From: Phycisphaerae bacterium
GTDB lineage: Bacteria; Planctomycetota; Phycisphaerae; Sedimentisphaerales; Anaerobacaceae
Direction: 5' to 3'
DNA length: 64,000 bases
NCBI GenBank assembly: GCA_028714255.1
Contig: JAQTMR010000001.1
Coordinates: 124,001 to 188,000, forward strand
Translations under genes and position numbers: made by a program
The notes under the pieces: model-generated
The model's database searches: none
Told to the model about the DNA's origin: nothing
What the model saw: the letters and a program-made list of their open reading frames with translations, nothing else
Shown here: piece after piece, positions 1-7,117 of the stretch
How the letters are laid out: every line of letters starts with the position of its first letter
Numbering within the stretch: the stretch's first letter is position 1

Positions 1-426
1 AAGGAACGGCAGGAATGGCATCCGTGCCAGATGCCGGAGAATTTACTGAAAAGAATTATAGCGGTAAGCAGCAACAGAGGTGATTGCGTGCTCGACCCGT
101 TCAGCGGTTCGGGGACAACTTTGGCGGCGGCGAAACAATTGGGCAGAAACTACACCGGCGTGGAAATATCCAAAAAGTATGTCGAGAACGCCAAAAAGCG
201 TCTGGCTGAATTGAAAGAGGAAAATCGCAGCAACCTGTTTTTCTGTCCCGCTGAATTAGGCGAGTTGAGACGGCTTGCGGGCGAGATGGAAATACCCGTG
301 CGGAAAATAGCAGATGATAAAGAACTTTTGGAACTTTTCACAAAACAATTCGGTTTCAGGATGGATAACGGAAAAAACTATAACGCTGAGAAGGTGGCGG
401 CGGTTTTGGGAGAGTTAGCAGGTTGA
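1..426 (+). CDS. DNA methyltransferase, C-terminal part (5' end outside window)
   Basis: The reading frame is open from base 1 and encodes KERQEWHPCQ before the first in-window Met at 31, so the gene starts upstream. The stretch 'VLDPFSGSGTT' is the S-adenosylmethionine-binding motif of N4-cytosine/N6-adenine DNA methyltransferases, and the preceding 'MPENLLKRII' matches the usual lead-in to that motif. The 'GVEISKKYVENAKKRL' segment fits the next strand and helix of the fold. The catalytic (D/S)PP(Y/W) motif is not in the visible part. A tail of about 60 residues follows the domain. The stop overlaps the first codon of lnt by 4 bp. No restriction enzyme is visible, so restriction-modification versus an orphan regulatory methylase cannot be decided. 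Confidence 0.85.
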   Translation, partial: KERQEWHPCQMPENLLKRIIAVSSNRGDCVLDPFSGSGTTLAAAKQLGRNYTGVEISKKYVENAKKRLAELKEENRSNLFFCPAELGELRRLAGEMEIPVRKIADDKELLELFTKQFGFRMDNGKNYNAEKVAAVLGELAG

Positions 427-2180
427 AAAGTGCAGGTATGAAGAAATTTTTGCTGGTTCGACAAGCTCACCACGGGTTAGTTTTGGTTGCGCTTGTTGGC
501 AGTAGTGTAATGCTGACGGTGATACAGTCGCCTTTTAACGTATCAGCGCTGGCGTGGGTGTCGCTGGTGCCTTTTATTTGGGCGTGCCGGCCAAAGGTAA
601 AAATCAAACCCTTACTTATTACGGCGTATATAATTTCACTTTGTTACTGGCTCGGGAACCTGTACTGGATATATCCTGTAACGCCTACGGGGTGGGTCGC
701 GTTTTGTATGTACACGGCACTGCTTTGGCCAATGCTGGTAGTTTGTCTGCGGTATTGCAGGGAGAAAAAGATACCACTGGTTCTGGCTGTACCGGTTTTG
801 ATTGTCGGGGCGGAGCGATTACAGGGGCTTTTCCTGGGCGGATTCTTCTGGCGGTTTCTGGCACACAGCCAATACACCAATATCACGCTGATTCAGATAG
901 CGGACATATTCGGCGCGGCGGGAGTTTCGTTTTTGGTAGCGATGGTCAACGCAATGGCGGCGGAACTGATAATAGCGGCTGAGGAGAAAAAGATTTTCAA
1001 AATCGGCATTTTTTTGAAAGTCGGTTTAGTGTGCGGCCTAATGGCAGCGACTATCTTTTACGGACGGCACAGGATAGCTGAGTCGGAGAAATACATCGAA
1101 GCTGGGCCTATGGTAGCATCGGTACAGACAAATGTTCCGCAATCGGTCAAGAAATCGCATATGGCTTCGGAGGAAATACTCGATGAGCTACTGCAAAACA
1201 GCAATGCAAGCGCCAAAGCAGGTGCGGAATTAGTAGTCTGGCCCGAGACAATGGTGCAGGCGATGCTGGACCCGAAGATACTGGCTTTTTTGCCCCCTTC
1301 TGAAAGCGACAGGCTTTTCGACGAGATTCTTCGCGCACACTCGAGGAACACTGCGTATGTGCTTGCGGGGGCATACGGAGGCACGGTAGGAACGAATGAC
1401 GATGGGACAGTCTATTTAGCCAAACGATATAACTCGGCATTTTTGTACAGGCCCGATGGGACGCAGGCGAAGGAACAATACAGCAAGATTCATTTGGTAG
1501 CATTCGGGGAATATATTCCGTTTAAGGCAAGTCTTCCGCTAATATTTAAGCTGATGATGAAATTTACGCCTTATGACTACGATTATACGCTGGATGCGGG
1601 GAGCGAATATACCGTTTTCGAGATGGCAGGCAAGGAAGGACAGGTTTATAGATTCAGCGCGATGATTTGTTATGAGGACGCTGTGCCTGCGATTGCGAGA
1701 AGATTGGCAATAAATAAAAAGGGGGAAAAAAACATCGACTGGCTTGTCAATATAAGCAACGACGGATGGTTCGTACGATTCAAAGACGGATTCGACAAGC
1801 TCACCGCAGGCGGCAAAACTTACCCGAGCACAGAATTAAGTCAGCACGCAGCGGTTTGCGTTTTCAGGGCGGTCGAGAACCGGCTGGCTGTGGTGCGAAG
1901 CGTTAATACTGGAATAAGCTGTTTTATAGATACTCTCGGCCAAATAAGAAACGGGTATGTCGCAGGGTCTTTACCACATCGGGCGATGGCGAGGACGGGT
2001 ATGAGCGGCTGGCTGGTCGATAGAGTGCTGATAGATAAAAGAACCACCTTTTTCAGCAGACACGGGCAATGGCTGGATTTTTGTTGCGCAGTCTGCTTTG
2101 TTTGTCTAATGATAATGCCGGGGTTAGGTCGATTTCTTCTTAGAAAAGGGCCAAAAAACAATAGAAAGGCAGAAAGATGA
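423..2180 (+). CDS. lnt: apolipoprotein N-acyltransferase
   Basis: Lnt transfers the third acyl chain onto the N-terminal cysteine of lipoproteins in the inner membrane. The N-terminal third is a run of hydrophobic segments and includes the family signature 'GNLYWIYPVTPTGW'. The C-terminal nitrilase-like domain carries 'VVWPET' (catalytic Glu), 'YSKIHLVAFGEYIP' (catalytic Lys), 'MICYED' (catalytic Cys) and 'NISNDGWF'. At 585 residues it is somewhat longer than the family norm. Start: TTG at 423 overlaps the upstream stop (TTGA); ATG at 438 is the alternative. Two short stretches look inserted: 'LVRQAHHG' near the N-terminus and 'GFDKLTAGG' after 'SNDGWFVRFKD'. Both are encoded by the same 15-nt repeat in different frames. 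Downstream it overlaps the HEAT lipoprotein by ATGA, so the genes are probably translationally coupled. Confidence 0.95.
   Translation: MKSAGMKKFLLVRQAHHGLVLVALVGSSVMLTVIQSPFNVSALAWVSLVPFIWACRPKVKIKPLLITAYIISLCYWLGNLYWIYPVTPTGWVAFCMYTALLWPMLVVCLRYCREKKIPLVLAVPVLIVGAERLQGLFLGGFFWRFLAHSQYTNITLIQIADIFGAAGVSFLVAMVNAMAAELIIAAEEKKIFKIGIFLKVGLVCGLMAATIFYGRHRIAESEKYIEAGPMVASVQTNVPQSVKKSHMASEEILDELLQNSNASAKAGAELVVWPETMVQAMLDPKILAFLPPSESDRLFDEILRAHSRNTAYVLAGAYGGTVGTNDDGTVYLAKRYNSAFLYRPDGTQAKEQYSKIHLVAFGEYIPFKASLPLIFKLMMKFTPYDYDYTLDAGSEYTVFEMAGKEGQVYRFSAMICYEDAVPAIARRLAINKKGEKNIDWLVNISNDGWFVRFKDGFDKLTAGGKTYPSTELSQHAAVCVFRAVENRLAVVRSVNTGISCFIDTLGQIRNGYVAGSLPHRAMARTGMSGWLVDRVLIDKRTTFFSRHGQWLDFCCAVCFVCLMIMPGLGRFLLRKGPKNNRKAER
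457..471 (+). repeat. short interspersed repeat, copy 1 in lnt
   Basis: TTCGACAAGCTCACC lies within the lnt coding sequence and is read as (V)RQAHH. The identical 15-mer recurs at 1791-1805 in the same gene and the same orientation but in another reading frame. Confidence 0.7.
1791..1805 (+). repeat. short interspersed repeat, copy 2 in lnt
   Basis: Second exact copy of TTCGACAAGCTCACC, read here as FDKLT between the conserved Lnt motifs 'SNDGWF' and 'QHAAVCVFRAVEN'. The local spacing between those motifs looks enlarged relative to my recollection of typical Lnt proteins. Confidence 0.7.
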
Positions 2181-3193
2181 AGAATACGTTTTACGCAGTT
2201 ATAGCTTGCGCCGTGTTTATTTTCGGCTGTGAAGAATCTTTGCAGAATAGTTATGCCCCGGTTCCCGGCGGCCCGGTAGAGGAGCTCATACCTGAAGCGG
2301 ACCGAATTATCCAGGAAGGTTTAGCTGATGCCAACTCGTTAATCAGAGCCAACACCATTGAAATTGTCGCGGCAACGAGACAAATCAAACTGATGCCTAA
2401 AGTTGAGCGATTGATGCAGGACGATTTTGTGCTGGTCAGGTTCGCATCTGTTTTGGCAGTTGGGGATATGGAATACTCTTTTGCGAGAAATTCAGTAAAA
2501 CGACTACTGAAAGATACAGATGAGAACGTGAGAATCGCGGCTGACTACGCGATGAGCAAATTCGGGGCCGGCGGCAAGTTTGAACTCGTTCGCAAAGCAA
2601 TAGCGAGCGAAGACCAAACCGTCAGGGCCAACGCTGTTTTGCTGCTGGGTAAAAGCGGCGACAAAAACTCTCTGAAGGTTTTGTACTGGGCGCTACGCAA
2701 CCATGATTCGGATGACAAGGTCAGATTTCAAGCGGCAGAGGCGATAGCAAGACTGGGCGATGAACGAATATATCCGAAGTTGTGGGCGATGCTTATAAGC
2801 GTTTATGCTGATGACAGAGTTATGGGGGTAAGGGCAATGGGGGCACTGGGTACGACAGAAGCGAAAAACGCTCTTATTACTATGCTGGACGACGATTTGC
2901 CTGAGGTTCGGCTGGTAGCAGCGGAGCAGCTTGGTATGCTCGGCGAGACGACAGGGGAAGCCGAGGTCCTTAAAGTTTTTATGAAAAATATCACTGCGGA
3001 GATGGATAAAGAGGAAATCGAACGCATTCATACGCTGGCGGCACTGGCGATAGGGCAAATCGGCACGACAAGCCTAACAGAATTCCTTCCTCAACTGCTA
3101 AAAGACGAGTCAAAACGGGTACGTATTGCAGCAGCGAAAGCCGTTATACAGTGCACAAGAAAAAACCAATCCGGCGGGAAAACATCCCTTTAA
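2177..3193 (+). CDS. HEAT-repeat lipoprotein
   Basis: The N-terminus 'MKNTFYAVIACAVFIFGC' is a lipoprotein signal with a lipobox-like FGC at residue 18, so the mature protein is probably membrane anchored. The rest consists of tandem helical HEAT/PBS-lyase-type repeats of about 30 residues, for example 'VRANAVLLLGKSGD', 'VRFQAAEAIARLGD', 'VMGVRAMGALG' and 'VRLVAAEQLGMLGE'. Such repeats form protein-binding solenoids; no catalytic residues are apparent. ATGA overlap with lnt and the preceding purine-rich 'gaaaggcagaaag' fix the start. Its position directly after lnt and before the mre genes suggests an envelope role, but the partner is unknown. Confidence 0.8.
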   Translation: MKNTFYAVIACAVFIFGCEESLQNSYAPVPGGPVEELIPEADRIIQEGLADANSLIRANTIEIVAATRQIKLMPKVERLMQDDFVLVRFASVLAVGDMEYSFARNSVKRLLKDTDENVRIAADYAMSKFGAGGKFELVRKAIASEDQTVRANAVLLLGKSGDKNSLKVLYWALRNHDSDDKVRFQAAEAIARLGDERIYPKLWAMLISVYADDRVMGVRAMGALGTTEAKNALITMLDDDLPEVRLVAAEQLGMLGETTGEAEVLKVFMKNITAEMDKEEIERIHTLAALAIGQIGTTSLTEFLPQLLKDESKRVRIAAAKAVIQCTRKNQSGGKTSL

Positions 3194-3280
3194 TCGGCAG
3201 GTCAAATACCGGCTGTTAATCATTTCTGCTCATTTTATCCGTCTTTATAGGACTTTGCCAAATAAGGGCATAAAAATAAC

Positions 3281-3309
3281 TTGACCTTTTTCGGTCATTA
3301 TGTTAATTT
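3281..3309 (+). promoter_or_regulatory. weak candidate promoter for the coiled-coil/mre cluster
   Basis: TTGACC, a 17-nt spacer and TAATTT lie about 75 nt upstream of the TTG start at 3385, in the 191-bp gap after the HEAT gene. The -10 match is poor. Confidence 0.3.
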
Positions 3310-3384
3310 TACGGCGTAAAAGCACGATGTATAACCTATGGATACTGGTTGTAATTTTAAGCAGAATAGTGAAAGGGTCTGGTC

Positions 3385-4260
3385 TTGAGTCCACTTACTA
3401 AGATTTTAATAGTTTTATTGACATTAGCCTCAATTTTTCTCTGCGGCATTGTGGTAACTTATGTCGCCAACGCCGACAATTACCGGCAGCAATATAACAA
3501 CTTAAGGACCGATAATGACAGCTTAAGCAGAAAAGCTGAGGACTTAACTAAACAAATAAACGAGAAAATTGAGCAAAAAAAGCAGGCTGAAGACAAGCTA
3601 AACCGTGAAATCGCCTCGTTGAAAGCAGAAAAGGGCGAATTACAAACCAACCTCGATAATGCTGAAAGAGAGAAAGCCGCCCTGCTGCAGAAAGTAAACA
3701 GCTGGACAAGCATAACACAGGATTTCTACCAAACCACAGATAAGCAGGGACAGCTATTGAAAAACACCCTCGAAGAGCTGAATAAAATTCAGGCAGAACA
3801 AATCAGTCAGCGCAAAGAACTGAATGAAACCACATCTGCCCTGGTTGAGAAGATGGCAATAATAGATACACTTGGAGCAGAAAATAAACGGTTACTGGAA
3901 GAGAAGACGGAATTGCAAAGCAAGTTAGACCAGTTTCTACAACCCGTCGGCAAAGTTTCATCGGGAACAGTACCGGTGACGCCGAGAGGAGATACGGCCC
4001 GGCCTGCCATGACTACTATGGGAAGTGAAATCGCCCTTCAAGGATTGGTAACCGCAGTGGATTTGAAAAATTCTATGGCGACCATATCGATAGGCACGGC
4101 AGACGGAGTCAAGGAAGGTATGAAATTCCATGTGACCCGCAGTGAGGTCTTTGTCTGCGATATCCTTATCATAGACGCAGATGTCGAAGAAGCCGTCGGC
4201 GTTCTGGAACTCGTGCAGCAACAACCAAGCGTCGGTGATACGGTATCCACTAATTTATAA
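3385..4260 (+). CDS. coiled-coil membrane protein upstream of mreB
   Basis: One N-terminal transmembrane helix (about residues 5-28, 'ILIVLLTLASIFLCGIVV') is followed by a long Lys/Glu/Gln-rich coiled coil (about 30-185), a Pro/Thr-rich linker, and a small C-terminal domain, 'GLVTAVDLKNSMATISIGTADGVKEGMKF...VGDTVSTNL'. That last part resembles the small beta domain at the end of FlgT-like and some cell-wall proteins, which is a resemblance by eye only. The start is TTG preceded by 'gaaaggg'. Position immediately before the mre genes suggests a structural role in elongation or envelope spacing. I cannot name a family with confidence. Confidence 0.75.
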   Translation: MSPLTKILIVLLTLASIFLCGIVVTYVANADNYRQQYNNLRTDNDSLSRKAEDLTKQINEKIEQKKQAEDKLNREIASLKAEKGELQTNLDNAEREKAALLQKVNSWTSITQDFYQTTDKQGQLLKNTLEELNKIQAEQISQRKELNETTSALVEKMAIIDTLGAENKRLLEEKTELQSKLDQFLQPVGKVSSGTVPVTPRGDTARPAMTTMGSEIALQGLVTAVDLKNSMATISIGTADGVKEGMKFHVTRSEVFVCDILIIDADVEEAVGVLELVQQQPSVGDTVSTNL

Positions 4261-4313
4261 ATTTGTTTGTAATCTTTAAGATAACCCCTTTAGAAACTAT
4301 ATGAGGTTAAAAT

Positions 4314-4460
4314 ATGAGCCCCGACGGACCAAGAGCAGCAACGTCCAATAATCTCTATACGATTATCCTCGCATTAGCATTTTTCGTAGTTCTGGCCACC
4401 GCAGCACTGGTAGCATATAAATGCTACTCTCAATACGGAACAATAATAAATATTCCGTAG
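4314..4460 (+). CDS. small single-pass membrane protein (48 aa), not in the ORF track
   Basis: ATG at 4314 follows 'tgaggttaaaat' (AGG ribosome-binding site) and opens 48 codons ending in TAG. The peptide has a polar head 'MSPDGPRAATSNN', one strongly hydrophobic helix (about residues 19-35) and a short tail 'KCYSQYGTIINIP'. It lies between the coiled-coil protein and mreB on the same strand with short gaps, so it is probably co-transcribed. No family recognised; a role with the Mre apparatus is inferred from position alone. Confidence 0.6.
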   Translation: MSPDGPRAATSNNLYTIILALAFFVVLATAALVAYKCYSQYGTIINIP

Positions 4461-4535
4461 CCCGCGATTGACTATTGACAATCCAGCCTTTAGTATATAC
4501 AAATAGTCAACAAAAAAGCAAGAAGGGACTCAAAA

Positions 4536-5591
4536 GTGCTCTGGGATACAATCTTAGGCTGGTTTAGTATAGATATGGGCATTGACCTCGGCACGTGCTC
4601 TACGCTGGTCTGTGTCCGCGATAAAGGCATCGTTCTGAACGAACCTTCCGTAGTTGCAGTTCGCAAAGGCACCAATATCGTCCTAAACAACGGTGAGGCA
4701 GTAGGTCTGGTCGCACGTGAAATGCTGGGCAAAACGCCCGGCTCGATTACCGCAATACGACCTATGAAAGACGGGGTAATCAGCGATTTCGAAATCACCG
4801 AGGCGATGCTTGGTTATTTCATCAGGAAAGTCCACGGCCGAGGCGGTCTAATCAAACCGCGAGTAGTGATAGCAGTACCAAGCGGAATAACAGCGGTGGA
4901 ACGGCGTGCAGTTATAGACAGCGCCGAACGCGCAGGAGCGCGAAAAGTTTATTTAGTCAATGAGCCAATGGCAGCAGGCATAGGGGCGGGACTACCCATC
5001 ACCGACCCAACTGCCTCAATGATTGTCGATATCGGCGGCGGAACAACGGAAGTAGCAATAATAAGTCTGGCGGACATCGCGACCTGCGAATCAATCCGCG
5101 TCGGCGGCGACGATATGGACGAGGCGGTGATTAATCATCTCAAAAAGACCTACAATTTGCTCATCGGTGAGCCAAGAGCCGAAAAAGTGAAGATACAAAT
5201 CGGTTCCGCCGCCCCACTGGAAGAGGAATTGACGATGGAGGTAGCCGGCCGAGATACGATTTCGGGTCTGCCGAGAAAAATTGTCGTAACAAGCGAGGAA
5301 ATCCGTGAGGCCCTGCGTGAACCGATTGCGGCAATCATAGACGCCGTTACGGGGACACTTGAAAAGGCTGAGCCTGAACTGGCAGCCGATTTGATAGACA
5401 ACGGAGTTTGTATCTGCGGCGGCGGGTCACTGCTGCGTGGAATGGACACCGTGCTGGCGAATGCAACAGGTCTAAAGGTCGAGCGAGCAGAGGACCCATT
5501 AAGTTGTGTAGCCCGTGGTACCAGCGTATATCTGGAAAATCTGGAGTTGTGGAAAGACACGATGGACCATAACGAGTACAGCTGGGACTAA
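4536..5591 (+). CDS. mreB: rod-shape-determining protein MreB
   Basis: MreB is the bacterial actin that forms membrane-associated filaments directing lateral wall synthesis. The actin-fold ATP motifs are present: phosphate-1 'IDLGTCSTLVCV', 'VNEPMAAGIGAGLP', phosphate-2 'MIVDIGGGTTEVAIIS', and the adenosine motif 'GVCICGGGSLLRG'. Length 351 is normal. Start is GTG with 'agaaggga' about 9 nt upstream. The first gene of a canonical mreBCD-mrdA order, which implies a rod or elongating cell rather than a typical coccoid planctomycete; that last point is inference. Confidence 0.97.
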   Translation: MLWDTILGWFSIDMGIDLGTCSTLVCVRDKGIVLNEPSVVAVRKGTNIVLNNGEAVGLVAREMLGKTPGSITAIRPMKDGVISDFEITEAMLGYFIRKVHGRGGLIKPRVVIAVPSGITAVERRAVIDSAERAGARKVYLVNEPMAAGIGAGLPITDPTASMIVDIGGGTTEVAIISLADIATCESIRVGGDDMDEAVINHLKKTYNLLIGEPRAEKVKIQIGSAAPLEEELTMEVAGRDTISGLPRKIVVTSEEIREALREPIAAIIDAVTGTLEKAEPELAADLIDNGVCICGGGSLLRGMDTVLANATGLKVERAEDPLSCVARGTSVYLENLELWKDTMDHNEYSWD

Positions 5592-5714
5592 AGGGTCCCC
5601 GTTTTGCGAAAGCAGCGTAAAATGGGAACAGAAAAGTGATATTAACAATTCGCACTACGCAGGGCGACAGAGGGTGCAGCGGTATCCCATCAGAAAAACA
5701 GACGACCAACAAAT

Positions 5715-6539
5715 ATGGCAAGGCAGCAAACCAAAGTTTGGGTTCCTAAACGCAAGAGAAGGCGTCTGGAGTTGCCATCTCAAAAAATGCTGTTCACATG
5801 GCTCATGTTAGGCGGGATTATCTTTCTGCTGGCGCCACAGAATGTGACAAGTAAATTTCAATTCGCTTTTGCTCGTATTTTCCGCTGGCCATTAAGTATC
5901 GGTAGAAATATTACGCTTTCGGCACGGATGGAGCCTCAGCTTACGGACGTAGTCAGCCGGCGAAAATACAACCAGCTCCAAAATTATCTGGCGAATGTTA
6001 CAGAGGAGCTTAACTGCGAGCATCAAAAGGCAGAGGAGCTCTCCGGGCTGCGCAACAGACATCCCATGGAAGGAGCCGGTCTGATGCTTGCGGAGGTAAT
6101 TACAGCTTCTGCCGACGGGTTTATTATTAACCGCGGCCAAAACGACGGTCTGCAAAAAGGTCAATTTGTGCTCGGCGACAACAGCATCATCGGAACCATA
6201 TCCGATGTTTCGCTTCGCACCGCCAAGGTTGAGCTGATTACAGAGACCACATCCAACACAGCGGTACAAATAGGAGAATTAAAAACAGTACTCGAGGGTG
6301 ACGGCAAAAATTCGGCGAGGGTACAATTAGTCTCGACAAAGCACAAAATCAATATCGGCGACAACGTTTATGCGTGTAAAAAGCCCGGGCTACTGGACGC
6401 CCCTATAATTATAGGGACAGTGTCGCAATACAGCAGGAGCAAAGAGAACCCGCTGCTGTGGGACATAACGGTCACGCCCGCCTGTAACATACAAGAGCTA
6501 AACGATGTGGCAGTGATTATAATGAACCCGCAAAAGTAA
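5715..6539 (+). CDS. mreC: rod-shape-determining protein MreC
   Basis: MreC is a bitopic membrane protein that links MreB to the periplasmic wall machinery. A basic N-terminus is followed by one transmembrane helix (about residues 28-42), a coiled-coil stretch ('RKYNQLQNYLANVTEELNCEHQKAEEL'), and the two-beta-barrel domain with 'ADGFIINRGQNDGLQKGQFVL' and 'IIGTISDVSLRTAKVELIT', typical of the family. Length 274 is normal. It follows mreB after 123 nt and precedes mreD by 26 nt. Confidence 0.93.
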   Translation: MARQQTKVWVPKRKRRRLELPSQKMLFTWLMLGGIIFLLAPQNVTSKFQFAFARIFRWPLSIGRNITLSARMEPQLTDVVSRRKYNQLQNYLANVTEELNCEHQKAEELSGLRNRHPMEGAGLMLAEVITASADGFIINRGQNDGLQKGQFVLGDNSIIGTISDVSLRTAKVELITETTSNTAVQIGELKTVLEGDGKNSARVQLVSTKHKINIGDNVYACKKPGLLDAPIIIGTVSQYSRSKENPLLWDITVTPACNIQELNDVAVIIMNPQK

Positions 6540-6565
6540 CGAAGGATTTTTGCTGAGGACACAAG

Positions 6566-7063
6566 ATGCGATGGCTCAGGTTTGCAGTTCTTATCTCTTT
6601 AGTTACGGTGCTGCAGGCAGGCCTATCCGATATAATCGCTGTCAGCCGATTGAACATCAAGCCTGATTTACTGTTAATTCTTGTGGTTTTCTTTGCTATC
6701 CACTATAACCAGCCGGAGGCAATCATAGCAGCTTTCGCAGCGGGATTCGCAGCCGATATTATCGGTTCGGCAATGGGGACACGAATAATCAGTTTCGGTC
6801 TTTTCGGCACTCTGCTGGCATATCTTAGCAGTGTAATCTCCATCAAGAAAATGCCATATCAGTCACTTGTGATATTTATCTGCGGTCTTTTGACGGGCGT
6901 GACGGGGCATCTTTTAACGCTTATTAAGGGCCAGCCGACGGCGACTAATGCCTACGCGATTATCTTCTGGACATCCGCATATTCAAGCTTATTGGGGCCA
7001 TTTTTGTTCTTGCCAACAGCGTGGTGGATGCGTATAAAAACACATCGCTACGAGCGGCATTAA
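6566..7063 (+). CDS. mreD: rod-shape-determining protein MreD
   Basis: A 165-residue polytopic membrane protein with about five hydrophobic segments. 'RLNIKPDLLLILVVFFAI' followed by 'AAFAAGFAADIIGSAMGTRIISFGLFGTLLAYL' matches the MreD pattern. Identity rests on this pattern together with its position between mreC and mrdA. Confidence 0.88.
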   Translation: MRWLRFAVLISLVTVLQAGLSDIIAVSRLNIKPDLLLILVVFFAIHYNQPEAIIAAFAAGFAADIIGSAMGTRIISFGLFGTLLAYLSSVISIKKMPYQSLVIFICGLLTGVTGHLLTLIKGQPTATNAYAIIFWTSAYSSLLGPFLFLPTAWWMRIKTHRYERH

Positions 7064-7117
7064 ATCCGCGTCCGGTGAACGGCGAGGCGTATCCGAGCAA
7101 AAGGCGAGAAAAGTACG

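Noticed and set aside
1-426. Restriction-modification or defence island
   Set aside because: Only the methylase C-terminus is visible and the neighbours are housekeeping genes; no nuclease or other defence gene follows.
5515-5811. 98-aa ORF between mreB and mreC
   Set aside because: Overlaps both genes in another frame and lacks a ribosome-binding site; the true gap of 123 bp holds no convincing gene.
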